A DNA stretch of 64,000 nt from contig NZ_JADKSG010000001.1 in the NCBI RefSeq assembly GCF_015350805.1, positions 1,598,513-1,662,512 on the forward strand, in the 5' to 3' direction. Under the pieces are notes generated by a model. The model saw only the letters and a program-made list of their open reading frames with translations, did no database searches and was not told the origin of the DNA. The translations under genes and the position numbers were made by a program. Source of the stretch: Herbiconiux sp. VKM Ac-1786 (GTDB lineage: Bacteria; Actinomycetota; Actinomycetes; Actinomycetales; Microbacteriaceae). Positions 18,021-26,056 of this stretch are shown here, in pieces. How positions within the stretch are numbered: the stretch's first letter is position 1; each line of letters starts with the position of its first letter.

Positions 18021-18064
18021 GTCGCGAACCGCCCTCTCAGCGCATCGAGAGGGCGGTTTGCGAC
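18021..18064. terminator. Hairpin terminator, probably bidirectional, at the end of the histidine kinase gene
   Basis: 18021-18038 pairs with 18047-18064: 18 positions with one mismatch around an 8-base loop; the core is ACCGCCCTCTC / GAGAGGGCGGT. It sits 20 bases beyond the kinase stop codon on the minus strand and also downstream of the GH30 gene. Confidence 0.8.
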
Positions 18065-18084
18065 GGGTCGATGGCCGCGCGGGG

Positions 18085-19431
18085 TCAGGCGGGCGGGAGG
18101 CGGAGCTCGAGGCGGGCCCCGCCGAGGGGCGACGCCGCGGCGGTGGCCGTGCCTCCGTGTGCCGCCGCGATCGAGGCGACGATCGGCAGGCCGAGCCCCG
18201 ATCCGCCGCTGTCGCGCGCACGCGAGTCGTCGAGCCGCACGAAGCGCTCGAAGACGCGGGAGCGCTCGGCGGGCGGGATGCCCGGTCCGTCGTCGTCCAC
18301 GGTGAGCACGGCGGCGCCGTCGAGGACGGTGCACGCGATCGCGATGCGCCCGCGGGCGTGCCGCGCCGCGTTGTCGCCGAGGTTGCGGAGGGCTCGCTCG
18401 AGCATCCGGGAGTCGCCGTGCGTGCGCGCCGCCGAGACGCCGGTCGCGTCGATCGTCAGCTGGGGAGCGAGCGCGCGGAGCCGCCGCGCCTCGGCGAGGG
18501 CGAGGTCGTCGAGGTCGACGTCACGGGCATCCGGAACCAGGCCCCGCTCGTCGGCGCGCGCGAGCAGCAGCAGGCCGTCGACGAGCTCGGCCATCCGGGC
18601 GGACTCCTCGGCGACGGTGCGCCCGAGGCGCTCGACCGGCAGGCGGTCGGGGTAGGCGAGGGCGACCTCGGCGTTCTGGCGCAGGGCGCTGATGGGGGAG
18701 CGCAGCTCGTGCGAGGCGTCGGACACGAAGCGGCGCTGCCGGCGCTGACTCTCGTCGAGGCGCTCGAGCATGCGGTTCATGGTCTGGGCGAGGCGGTCGA
18801 TCTCGTCGCCCGATCCGGGGGTGGCGATGCGGCGGCCGAGGTCGGCGGCGGTCACCTGCTCGGTGTCGTGACGGATGCGCTCGACCGGCCGCAGGGCCCT
18901 CCCCACGGCGAGCCAGGTCACGAGGGCCATGGCGGCGACGAGCAGCGGCACGGCCACGAGCAGCAGCACGACGGTGGTGCCGACGGCCTCGGCGCGCGGC
19001 CCGTCGTCGACGCCGGCGACGAGCAGCCCGTCGTCGACCTCCTTGGCCGCGACGACGAGCCGATCGTCGTCGCCCGGCACGGAGACCACCCGGCCCGTGA
19101 GGTCGCCGGCATCGCCGTCGCCGTCGTCGTCGCCGGCCGTGACGAGCGGCGGCGCATCCTCGAGCTCGTCGGAGGCCCCCAGCACCACCCCGTCGCGCAC
19201 CACCTGCGCGTACCCGTCGAGCTCGGCGAGCGCACCCGGTCCACCCGCGTCGACCGCGGCCTCGAACCGGTCGAGCTCGAGCTCGGCGGCGGTGGTCGCC
19301 TGGTCGAGCAGACTCTGCGACAGCACGAACGCGAACCCCGCCCCGCCGAGCCCCGCCGACACCGCCACCACGAGCGTCGTGATCACCGTGATGCGCGCCC
19401 GCACCGAGCGGAAGCGGCGGCGCTCACCCAT
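18085..19431 (-). CDS. Sensor histidine kinase (two TM, HAMP)
   Basis: 448 residues. TM1 (about 14-38) and TM2 (about 148-172) flank an extracytoplasmic sensor region rich in Asp/Gly; a HAMP domain follows TM2. HisKA has the phosphorylation site His241 in FVSDASHELRSPIS. The HATPase domain shows LGDNAARHA (N box), VDDDGPGIPPAERSRVFERF (G1/F) and GGSGLGLPIV (G2). ATG 19431 overlaps the regulator's stop by 8 bases. It works with the adjacent OmpR-type regulator and probably senses an envelope signal, with the PepSY protein as a likely output or modulator. The architecture resembles CseC/MtrB-like actinobacterial kinases, but no specific signal can be named. Confidence 0.93.
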   Translation of the reverse strand: MGERRRFRSVRARITVITTLVVAVSAGLGGAGFAFVLSQSLLDQATTAAELELDRFEAAVDAGGPGALAELDGYAQVVRDGVVLGASDELEDAPPLVTAGDDDGDGDAGDLTGRVVSVPGDDDRLVVAAKEVDDGLLVAGVDDGPRAEAVGTTVVLLLVAVPLLVAAMALVTWLAVGRALRPVERIRHDTEQVTAADLGRRIATPGSGDEIDRLAQTMNRMLERLDESQRRQRRFVSDASHELRSPISALRQNAEVALAYPDRLPVERLGRTVAEESARMAELVDGLLLLARADERGLVPDARDVDLDDLALAEARRLRALAPQLTIDATGVSAARTHGDSRMLERALRNLGDNAARHARGRIAIACTVLDGAAVLTVDDDGPGIPPAERSRVFERFVRLDDSRARDSGGSGLGLPIVASIAAAHGGTATAAASPLGGARLELRLPPA

Positions 19432-20098
19432 CGTCGACCACCCGGTACCCCGACCCCCGCATCGTCTCGATCGACGCCCGCCCGAACGGCCGGTCGACCT
19501 TGTTGCGCAGGTGCCGCACGTACACCTCGACGATGTTCGGATCGCCCTCGAAGTCGAAGTCCCACACCGCCCCGAGCACCTCGCGCTTCGACACCACCTG
19601 ACCCGCCCGCGAGACGAGGAACTCCAGCACGCTGAACTCGCGCGTCGTCAGCTCGATCGGCACGTCGCCACGCGTGACCCGCTTGGTCGCCGGGTCGAGC
19701 GCGAGGTCGCCGACGGTGAGCACGGTCGGTCGTTCGGCACCCCCACGTCGGATCAGCGCCCGCAGCCGCGCCACCAGCACCCGGAACGAGAACGGCTTGG
19801 TGAGGTAGTCGTCGGCCCCGGTGTCGAGCGCCTCGACCTGGTCGAGGTCGCCGTCCTTCGCGGTGAGCATGATCACGGGCGTCCAGTCGCCAGCCCGCCG
19901 AAGCTCGGAGCAGATGCGGAACCCGCTCATGCCCGGCAGCATGAGGTCGAGCACGATGGCGGCGTAGTCGTTCTCGCGGGCGAGCCACAGCCCGTCGGTG
20001 CCGTTCGTGGCGGTATCGACGGCGAAGCCCTCGGCCTCGAGCCCGGTCTCGACGGCGCGCAGCAGGTTCAGCTCGTCGTCGATCACGAGGATGCGCAT
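19424..20098 (-). CDS. OmpR/PhoB-family response regulator
   Basis: 224 residues from ATG 20098, with GGAGGGAGA upstream; longer frames are shadow. The receiver domain has acidic pocket VIDDE, phospho-acceptor Asp51 (IVLDLMLPG), MLTAKD and KPFSF. The C-terminal winged helix (about 130-224) shows LTTREFSVLEFLVSR and VEVYVRHLRNKVDRPFG. It ends inside the kinase start, so the pair is translationally coupled. An 11-bp direct repeat typical of this family's sites lies upstream of the PepSY gene next door. Confidence 0.94.
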   Translation of the reverse strand: MRILVIDDELNLLRAVETGLEAEGFAVDTATNGTDGLWLARENDYAAIVLDLMLPGMSGFRICSELRRAGDWTPVIMLTAKDGDLDQVEALDTGADDYLTKPFSFRVLVARLRALIRRGGAERPTVLTVGDLALDPATKRVTRGDVPIELTTREFSVLEFLVSRAGQVVSKREVLGAVWDFDFEGDPNIVEVYVRHLRNKVDRPFGRASIETMRGSGYRVVDDG

Positions 20099-20168
20099 CC
20101 GGTCTCCCTCCGCTCCGTCAACGCTACAAGGGCGGGCCGACATCGCCGGCCCGCCCCGGGTCTCGCCC

Positions 20169-20729
20169 CTACTTCTCGGTGCGCACGACCCCGAACGAGG
20201 CGTCGAGGTCGATGTCGACCTCGGTGCCGTCATCCAGTCGCACCTCGACGTCGTAGGCGTGGTCGGCGTCGCCGCTCGTCTCGGCGTCGGTCACGGTGCC
20301 GCCGCCGGCCTCGGCGATCGCGGCGGCCGAGGCCTTCTCGAGCTCCTCGCCCTGCAGGTCGTCGGGGTAGACGGATGCGCTGCCCGCACCCGCGGCGGCA
20401 CCGACGTCATCGGTGCCGCCGGTGTCACCCACCCGGTCGTCCGCGCTGCTCGACACGACCCCGAACGACCCGTCCAGCTCGACCTCGTAGTACCGCCCGT
20501 CGTCGCCCTTCAGCTCGAGCTCGTACCCGTCGTCGTCGCGCTCGGCCGAGGTCACCGACCCGCCGCCGATCTCCTCGGAGGCCACGGTCGCCGCGCGGTC
20601 GAGGTCACCCCCCGTCAGCGCGTCGGACCCCTCGAACCCGTCGGTCGCGGCATACGCGATCCCGGTGCCGCCGAGCACGAGCACGGCCGCCAGGGCCGCT
20701 CCGCCGATGATCTTCGTCTTCTTCTGCAT
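20169..20729 (-). CDS. Secreted PepSY-domain protein
   Basis: 186 residues from ATG 20729 (GGAGAA upstream). The N-terminus MQKKTKIIGGAALAAVLVLG followed by AYAATDG is a cleavable export signal. Two PepSY-like repeats follow (about 45-90 and 125-186), each ending in a related strand pair: YYEVELDGSFGVV and DIDLDASFGVV. An Ala/Gly linker joins them. PepSY domains are thought to modulate extracytoplasmic proteases. It lies directly upstream of the two-component genes, in the same direction, and has OmpR-type repeats in front. A feedback or sensor-modulating role is inference. Confidence 0.85.
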   Translation of the reverse strand: MQKKTKIIGGAALAAVLVLGGTGIAYAATDGFEGSDALTGGDLDRAATVASEEIGGGSVTSAERDDDGYELELKGDDGRYYEVELDGSFGVVSSSADDRVGDTGGTDDVGAAAGAGSASVYPDDLQGEELEKASAAAIAEAGGGTVTDAETSGDADHAYDVEVRLDDGTEVDIDLDASFGVVRTEK

Positions 20730-20797
20730 GGGGTTCTCCTTCGTGAAGCGAGTGGACACGCACTGCGTGCGAACACCCCCACACTGCCGACCCGCCG

Positions 20798-20815
20798 CTG
20801 AAGCCAGCCTGAAGC
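20798..20815 (-). promoter_or_regulatory. 11-bp spaced direct repeat, probable response-regulator operator
   Basis: On the minus strand GCTTCAG occurs twice exactly 11 bp apart (plus-strand CTGAAGC at 20798-20804 and 20809-20815), upstream of the PepSY start. This is the classic spacing for an OmpR/PhoB-family dimer. A -10-like CAGTGT lies further downstream on the minus strand. It is probably bound by the adjacent regulator. Confidence 0.65.
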
Positions 20816-20885
20816 GTCCGACAGAAGGTGCAAGTCCGCGTGCGGGTCTCCCTCCCCGCGCCGCGGACGCCTAGGCTCGGCCTCG

Positions 20886-21599
20886 ATGACTGACGACGAC
20901 GCGCGAGCGCGACCCCAGCCGGCCGAGCCCGGCGAGCTGCCGACCGCCGACGAGGCGATCGCGGCGCTGTCCGACCGGGCCGGCGCCTTCTACAGCGCGC
21001 TGATGAACGAGCACTTCGTGCTGGAGTCCGCGCGGGGCATCACCGTGAGCGAGGCCAGCAGCCGCGCCGCCCTGTACCTCACGACGCTCTCCAGCAGCCT
21101 CGTCGCCTTCGGCTTCCTCGCGCAGACCGACTACGCGCTGGGGTTCCTCATGGTCGTGATCCCGGTGATCTTCCTCCTCGGCATCTTCTCGTACGAGCGC
21201 CTCGTCGAGATCTCCCTCGAGGACGTCGCCGCCCTCGAGGCGATCCAGCGCATCCGCGCGGTCTACGCGACGACGCTGCCGGGCGCGGCGAAGTACTTCC
21301 CGCGCCCGACCGGCCCGCACGGCCCGAACGAGATGCTGCCCATCGGCCGCCGGCAGTCCTGGATCGGCGTCTTCTTCACGACCGCCACCGTGATCGCCGT
21401 CGTGAACTCGATGGTCGCGGGGGCGGGCGTCGCCATCATCGTCGTGCAGACGACGTCCCTGCCCACCGCGTCCATCCTGATCGGCCTCGGCACCGCTGCG
21501 CTCCTGGCCGTGCTGCACGGCCTCTACCAGGAGTACCGCTACGCGGCCCTGCGCCGCTTCGTGCAGAGCACCCGCCGACACGACGAATCGGCTCGCTGA
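20886..21599 (+). CDS. Four-TM membrane protein, unknown
   Basis: 237 residues. An acidic N-tail is followed by a predicted amphipathic segment (LSDRAGAFYSALMNEHFVLE), paired TM helices at about 58-105 (LYLTTLSSSLVAFGFL, MVVIPVIFLLGIFSYERL), a cytoplasmic loop with IQRIRAVYATTLPGAAKYF, and paired TM helices at about 155-210. The C-terminal tail is basic (RRFVQSTRRHDESAR). It resembles uncharacterised actinobacterial membrane proteins; I cannot name a function. It is convergent with the alsD gene. Confidence 0.7.
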   Translation: MTDDDARARPQPAEPGELPTADEAIAALSDRAGAFYSALMNEHFVLESARGITVSEASSRAALYLTTLSSSLVAFGFLAQTDYALGFLMVVIPVIFLLGIFSYERLVEISLEDVAALEAIQRIRAVYATTLPGAAKYFPRPTGPHGPNEMLPIGRRQSWIGVFFTTATVIAVVNSMVAGAGVAIIVVQTTSLPTASILIGLGTAALLAVLHGLYQEYRYAALRRFVQSTRRHDESAR

Positions 21600-21654
21600 C
21601 CGTCTGGCCGCTGACCGTGTCGATAGGTGCGGATGCTCGCGCCCGCGCCGCGCG

Positions 21655-22410
21655 TCAGCCGGAACGCCCCGCCCCCGCCGATCCCTCCGCCTGCTGCTCC
21701 TGCCGTTGAAGGTCGGCCAGGTCGATGCTCGCGGCGCGGTAGTCGGCCGTGTCGGGCAGCACGAGCCGCAGCTCCGAGATGGGGGCGATCGAGACCCGGC
21801 CCCCGGTGAGGGTGAGGTCGAGCACGTGCCCGCCGTGGCTGCGGCTGTCGTCGACGTAGTGCAGGTGGTAGCCGGCCACCGAGATCGCGGCCTCGAACGA
21901 CGGGGTGCGGAAGCCGGCCACGGTGCCCCGTGTCTCGTCGAGGGTGCTGATCGCCTCGTGCGCGGCGGCCTCGGTCAGCGGCGGGTACGGCTTCTGCTGC
22001 TCGCCGACCGTGCGGGTGCGCAGCGGCGCGAAGGTGCCGTCGACCCGCACCGCCACGGGCAGGTTCACGCCGTCGGTGACGTGGTCGATCCGCGTCGTGA
22101 GGTCGGCCAACGAGGTCGGCACCGTGACGTCGAAGCTCTGGGTGCTGCGGAAGTGCATCACCGCGGCGAACGGCGTCTTGTCCGTGGGCGACGCGATGTG
22201 CACGCTGCCGTCATCGCGGAGGTGGTAGCAGATCCCGCCGAGCACGACCATCTCACCGTCGAGGTGGTTGAAGGTGCCGAGCCCGAAGTCACCGTGCGTG
22301 AGGAGCTGCTCGATGGTGACGTCGCCGTCGTAGAGCCCCGACAGCAGGGCCGCCATGGTCGAGGTCTGGTAGACGGCGTAGTCGTCCTGGGTGTCGACGG
22401 AGGAGCTCAT
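21655..22410 (-). CDS. alsD: Alpha-acetolactate decarboxylase
   Basis: 251 residues; converts 2-acetolactate to acetoin. Family segments: YQTSTMAALLSGLYDGDVT, LLTHGDFGLGTFNHLDGEM, the zinc-site region, GTVAGFRTPSFEAAISVAGY, and HLHYVDDSRSHGGHVLD with the ligand His residues. The start ATG at 22410 overlaps the alsS stop by 4 bases (ATGA), so this is an alsS-alsD operon. It provides neutral overflow metabolism of pyruvate to acetoin. A broken second copy of this gene lies near 50.9-51.1 kb. Confidence 0.93.
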   Translation of the reverse strand: MSSSVDTQDDYAVYQTSTMAALLSGLYDGDVTIEQLLTHGDFGLGTFNHLDGEMVVLGGICYHLRDDGSVHIASPTDKTPFAAVMHFRSTQSFDVTVPTSLADLTTRIDHVTDGVNLPVAVRVDGTFAPLRTRTVGEQQKPYPPLTEAAAHEAISTLDETRGTVAGFRTPSFEAAISVAGYHLHYVDDSRSHGGHVLDLTLTGGRVSIAPISELRLVLPDTADYRAASIDLADLQRQEQQAEGSAGAGRSG

Positions 22411-24086
22411 TCGAAGGACTCCTCGTCGAGCTCGGCGGCGATGTCGGCATTGCGGCTGTAGTCGACCGCGATGTCGATGATCGACACCCCGTCCTCCGCG
22501 AGCGATTCCCGCAGGGCGGCCTCGAACTCCTCGTAGCCCGTGACCCGGCGTCCTTTCGCGCCGAACGCCTCGGCGAAGGCGACCGTGTCGTAGTCGCCGA
22601 GCTGGATGCCCGAGGTGCGGCCGTACTTCAGCTGCTCCTGGAACGCCACCATGTTGTAGGTGTTGTCGCGCATGATGATGTGCGTGAACGAGACGCCGAG
22701 CCGCTTGGCGGTCTCCAGCTCCTGCGCCGAGAACAGGAAGCCGCCGTCGCCGGAGACGGACACGACCTGCGTGCCGGGCCGCACCAGCGCCGACGCGATG
22801 CCCCAGGGCAGCGAGACGCCGAGGGTCTGCTGGCCGTTGGAGAACAGCAGGTGCCGGGGCTCGTAGACGCGGAAGTGGCGGGCCATGAAGATGTAGTTCG
22901 AGCCGATGTCGCACGCGACCGTGGCGTCGTCGTCGAGGATCTCGCGCAGCTGCAGCACCAGTCGTGCCGGGTCGACGAGGCCCTCGCCCGCGTCGGCCTC
23001 GCGCGCCGCGTCGTCGATGGCGGCGAGGTCCTGGCGGCGCTTCGCCGCGCTCTCGGCCGCGGCCGCGGAGAGCTTCAGCCCTGCGATGGCGGGCCGCAGC
23101 GCGTCGACGGTGGCGGCGACGTCGCCCCGGAGCTCCAGGCTCGGCCGGTAGTGGTTGTCGTACGCGGCCGGGACGGAGTCGATGTGGATGACCCGGCGCT
23201 CGACCTCGGAGTTCCAGATCACGGGGTCGTACTCCACCGCGTCGTAGCCGACGGCGATCACGAGGTCGGACTCGTTCAGCGTGATGTCGGCGGGCTGGTT
23301 CTTGAACAGGCCCACCCGCCCGAGGTAGTGGTCCTCGAGCTCCCGCGAGACGAGGCCGGCGGCCTGGAAGGTCTCGATCACCGGCAGTTCGGTCTCGGTG
23401 AGCAGGGCGCGCAGGGCGCGGGTGCTCTCCACGTCGGCGCCGCGGAGGCCGACCAGCAGCACCGGGCGCTCGGCGGCGCGGATCAACCCCGCCGCGAGGT
23501 CGATGTCGGCCTGGGCGGCAGGTCCGAGCTTCGGCACGGCGAGCATCCGGCCCCCCTCGGACACGGCGGTGGTCGCCCCGGCCATGACACTGGCCGAGAG
23601 CACGACGGCCGTCGCGCCCTTGGGCTCGGTCATCGCGGAGCGGAAGGCGTTGACGACCGCTTCGGACACGTCGTCGGGGTCGGTCGACTCGACGGTGGAC
23701 TTGGTGACCGTGCCGAGGAAGGCGGCTGCATCCATCGACTGGTGGGTGCGCTTCAGGCGGTCGGAGAGCTGCACGGCACCGGCGAGGGCCACGACCGGGT
23801 CCTGCTCGGTGTTGGCGGTGAGGAGGCCGGTGGCGAGGTTCGTGGTGCCGGGGCCCGAGGTCACCAGCACGACTCCGGGCACCCCCGTGAGGCGGCCGAC
23901 GGCGGCCGCCATGAAGGCGGCGTTCTGCTCGTGGCGGCAGACGATCAGCTCCGGCCCCTCGTCGTTCGTCGCGTCGAAGACGGCGTCGACCTTCGCTCCG
24001 GGGATGCCGAAGATCCACTTCACTCCGGCTGAGGACACGATGTCCAGGACGTGGTTCGCGCTGCGGGACGGTTCGATCTCGAGCAT
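22407..24086 (-). CDS. alsS: Acetolactate synthase, catabolic type
   Basis: 559 residues; ThDP-dependent condensation of two pyruvates. FGIPGAKVDAVFD and the catalytic Glu in CRHEQNAAFMAAAVGR mark the N-domain, VTSGPGTTNLATGLLTANTE the conserved loop, and GDGGFLFSAQELETAK with MRDNTYNMV the ThDP motif. No regulatory-subunit gene is nearby and it is coupled to alsD, which fits the catabolic AlsS type rather than the branched-chain biosynthetic enzyme. It is divergent from the PoxB-like gene across a 196-base promoter region with repeats. Confidence 0.92.
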   Translation of the reverse strand: MLEIEPSRSANHVLDIVSSAGVKWIFGIPGAKVDAVFDATNDEGPELIVCRHEQNAAFMAAAVGRLTGVPGVVLVTSGPGTTNLATGLLTANTEQDPVVALAGAVQLSDRLKRTHQSMDAAAFLGTVTKSTVESTDPDDVSEAVVNAFRSAMTEPKGATAVVLSASVMAGATTAVSEGGRMLAVPKLGPAAQADIDLAAGLIRAAERPVLLVGLRGADVESTRALRALLTETELPVIETFQAAGLVSRELEDHYLGRVGLFKNQPADITLNESDLVIAVGYDAVEYDPVIWNSEVERRVIHIDSVPAAYDNHYRPSLELRGDVAATVDALRPAIAGLKLSAAAAESAAKRRQDLAAIDDAAREADAGEGLVDPARLVLQLREILDDDATVACDIGSNYIFMARHFRVYEPRHLLFSNGQQTLGVSLPWGIASALVRPGTQVVSVSGDGGFLFSAQELETAKRLGVSFTHIIMRDNTYNMVAFQEQLKYGRTSGIQLGDYDTVAFAEAFGAKGRRVTGYEEFEAALRESLAEDGVSIIDIAVDYSRNADIAAELDEESFE

Positions 24087-24167
24087 CCGTTCTCTCCTTC
24101 GTCACAGAGGGGCCGGCAGTGCCCCTGGTGTCGAAAACCTACGGATGCCCGCTCCCGCCGTCACTGG

Positions 24168-24193
24168 ACCGTGCGCGCAACACCGTGCGCGCA
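24168..24193 (+). repeat. 12-bp direct repeat between alsS and poxB
   Basis: ACCGTGCGCGCA occurs at 24168-24179 and again at 24182-24193 (14-bp period). It lies in the divergent promoter region and is a candidate regulator site. Confidence 0.6.
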
Positions 24194-24235
24194 TTGTCGA
24201 GAACCCGGTCGACTCGCTTGCCAAACCGGGCGGCT

Positions 24236-24252
24236 TCTCCAAGTGTTGGAGA
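24236..24252. promoter_or_regulatory. Palindrome upstream of the PoxB-like gene
   Basis: TCTCCAA-GTG-TTGGAGA, a perfect 7-3-7 inverted repeat about 30 bases before ATG 24283. This is a typical size for a dimeric repressor operator. No candidate regulator is encoded next to it. Confidence 0.55.
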
Positions 24253-24282
24253 TGTTCCACTCACGCAGGGAGAAGGGCCACC

Positions 24283-26007
24283 ATGTCGACCGTCGCCGAG
24301 ACCATCGTCGCCACGCTTCGCGAGAACGGCATCCGCCGGATCTACGGTCTGCCGGGCGATTCGCTGAACGGGTTCACGGATGCGCTGCGGAAGGACGGCC
24401 GCATCGACTGGGTGCACGTCCGGCACGAGGAGGCGGCCGCCTTCGCCGCGGCCTCCTCGGCCGAGCTCACGGGAGAGCTGGCCGTCTGCGCCGGGAGCTG
24501 CGGCCCGGGCAACCTGCATCTGATCAACGGTCTCTACGACGCGAACCGGTCGCGCGTGCCCGTGCTCGCCATCGCCGCCCACATCCCCACCGCCGAGATC
24601 GGCTCCGGCTACTTCCAGGAGACCCATCCGCAGGAGCTCTTCCGGGAGTGCTCGGTCTACGTCGAGTACGTGGCCGACACCTCGCAGATGCCGCGCCTGC
24701 TCGAGATCGCGATGCGGGCCGCGGTGGAGAAGCGCGGGGTCGCGGTGCTCGTCATCCCCGGCGACGTGCTGCTCGCCCACTCCGAGCACCACCGCGCGGT
24801 GCGCGTGGAGCAGGCCAAGCCGCGCATCCTGCCCTCGGAGGCGGAGCTGGGGCGCAGCGCCGAGATGCTCAACCACGCGAGCCGGGTCACGATCCTGGCG
24901 GGTGCGGGCGTTCAGGGGGCCCACGACGAGGTCATCGCCCTCGCCGAGCGCCTGCAGGCGCCGATCGTGCACGCCCTCCGCGGCAAGGAGCACATCGAGT
25001 GGGACAACCCGTACGACGTCGGCATGACCGGGCTGCTCGGCTTCGCCTCCGGCTATCGGGCCATGGAGGACGCGGACGTGGTGCTCATGCTCGGCACCGA
25101 CTTCCCCTACCAGCAGTTCTACCCCTCGCGGGCGAAGTACATCCAGGTCGACATCCGCGGTGAGCAGCTCGGCGGGCGGCACCCGATCGACATCGGGCTC
25201 GTCGGCACCGTCAAGGACACGGCCGAGGCCCTCCTCCCCCTGCTGACCGGCTCGCGTCACAGCCACCACCTCGACGAGGCCCGCGCGCACTACCGCCGCA
25301 CGCGGGAGAAGCTCGACGACCTCGCCGTCCCCTCCGGGCACGGGAAGCCGCTGCACCCGCAGTACGTCGCCCGGGTGCTCGACCGCCTCGCCGACGACGA
25401 CACCGTGTTCATCCCCGACGTCGGATCGCCGGTGATCTGGGCGGCGCGATATCTCACCATGAACGGGAAGCGCCGGGTGATCGGCTCGTTCGTGCACGGC
25501 TCGATGGCGAACGCGGTCTCGCACGCCATCGGCGCCCAGTCGACCTTCCCCGACCGGCAGATCGTCGCCATGGCGGGCGACGGAGGGCTGACGATGCTGC
25601 TCGGGGAACTCATCACGATCGTGCAGAACGATCTGCCGGTGAAGATCGTGGTCTTCGACAACTCGTCACTGAACTTCGTCGAGCTGGAGATGAAGGCGGC
25701 GGGGTTCCCGAGCTTCGGCACGGAGCTGAAGAACCCCGATTTCGCCGCCGTCGCCGAGGCGATCGGAATCGCCGGCTTCCGGGTGGACGAATCCGACCAG
25801 CTCGAGGACGCGATGGCGAAGGCCCTCGCCCACGACGGCCCGGCCCTGATCTCGGTGCGCACCGACCGTCAGGAGCTCTCGATGCCGCCCAACGTGACCC
25901 TCGAGCAGGCGAAGGGCTTCACGCTCTACGCCATCCGCACCGTGCTGAGCGGGCGCGGGGACGAGCTGCTCGACCTGGCGTCGACCAACTTCCGCCAGTT
26001 CATCTGA
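24283..26007 (+). CDS. poxB: ThDP-dependent pyruvate oxidase / pyruvate:quinone oxidoreductase (PoxB-like)
   Basis: 574 residues from ATG 24283 (GGGAGAAGG upstream). N-domain: YGLPGDSLNGFTDALRKDG, catalytic Glu in VRHEEAAAFAAA, SCGPGNLHLINGLYDANRSR. The central FAD/Rossmann-like domain spans about 190-340. The C-domain ThDP motif starts at Gly432 (AGDGGLTMLLGEL) and continues FDNSSLNFVELE. The C-terminal extension (about 540-574) could be the membrane-binding tail of PoxB. It decarboxylates pyruvate to acetate and CO2, passing electrons to quinone in PoxB; the closely related phosphate-dependent oxidase is the alternative. It is the second ThDP enzyme in the cluster. Confidence 0.88.
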   Translation: MSTVAETIVATLRENGIRRIYGLPGDSLNGFTDALRKDGRIDWVHVRHEEAAAFAAASSAELTGELAVCAGSCGPGNLHLINGLYDANRSRVPVLAIAAHIPTAEIGSGYFQETHPQELFRECSVYVEYVADTSQMPRLLEIAMRAAVEKRGVAVLVIPGDVLLAHSEHHRAVRVEQAKPRILPSEAELGRSAEMLNHASRVTILAGAGVQGAHDEVIALAERLQAPIVHALRGKEHIEWDNPYDVGMTGLLGFASGYRAMEDADVVLMLGTDFPYQQFYPSRAKYIQVDIRGEQLGGRHPIDIGLVGTVKDTAEALLPLLTGSRHSHHLDEARAHYRRTREKLDDLAVPSGHGKPLHPQYVARVLDRLADDDTVFIPDVGSPVIWAARYLTMNGKRRVIGSFVHGSMANAVSHAIGAQSTFPDRQIVAMAGDGGLTMLLGELITIVQNDLPVKIVVFDNSSLNFVELEMKAAGFPSFGTELKNPDFAAVAEAIGIAGFRVDESDQLEDAMAKALAHDGPALISVRTDRQELSMPPNVTLEQAKGFTLYAIRTVLSGRGDELLDLASTNFRQFI

Positions 26008-26041
26008 CCAGCCGGTTCATCTGAACGACCGATTCATCTGA
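25998..26041 (+). repeat. 17-bp direct repeat, three copies, around the poxB stop codon
   Basis: GTTCATCTGA (or ATTCATCTGA) recurs at 25998, 26015 and 26032, exactly 17 bp apart. The first copy contains the poxB stop and each copy repeats a TGA. It probably arose by tandem duplication of the gene end. Confidence 0.8.
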
Positions 26042-26056
26042 CGACAGGGGCGACCG

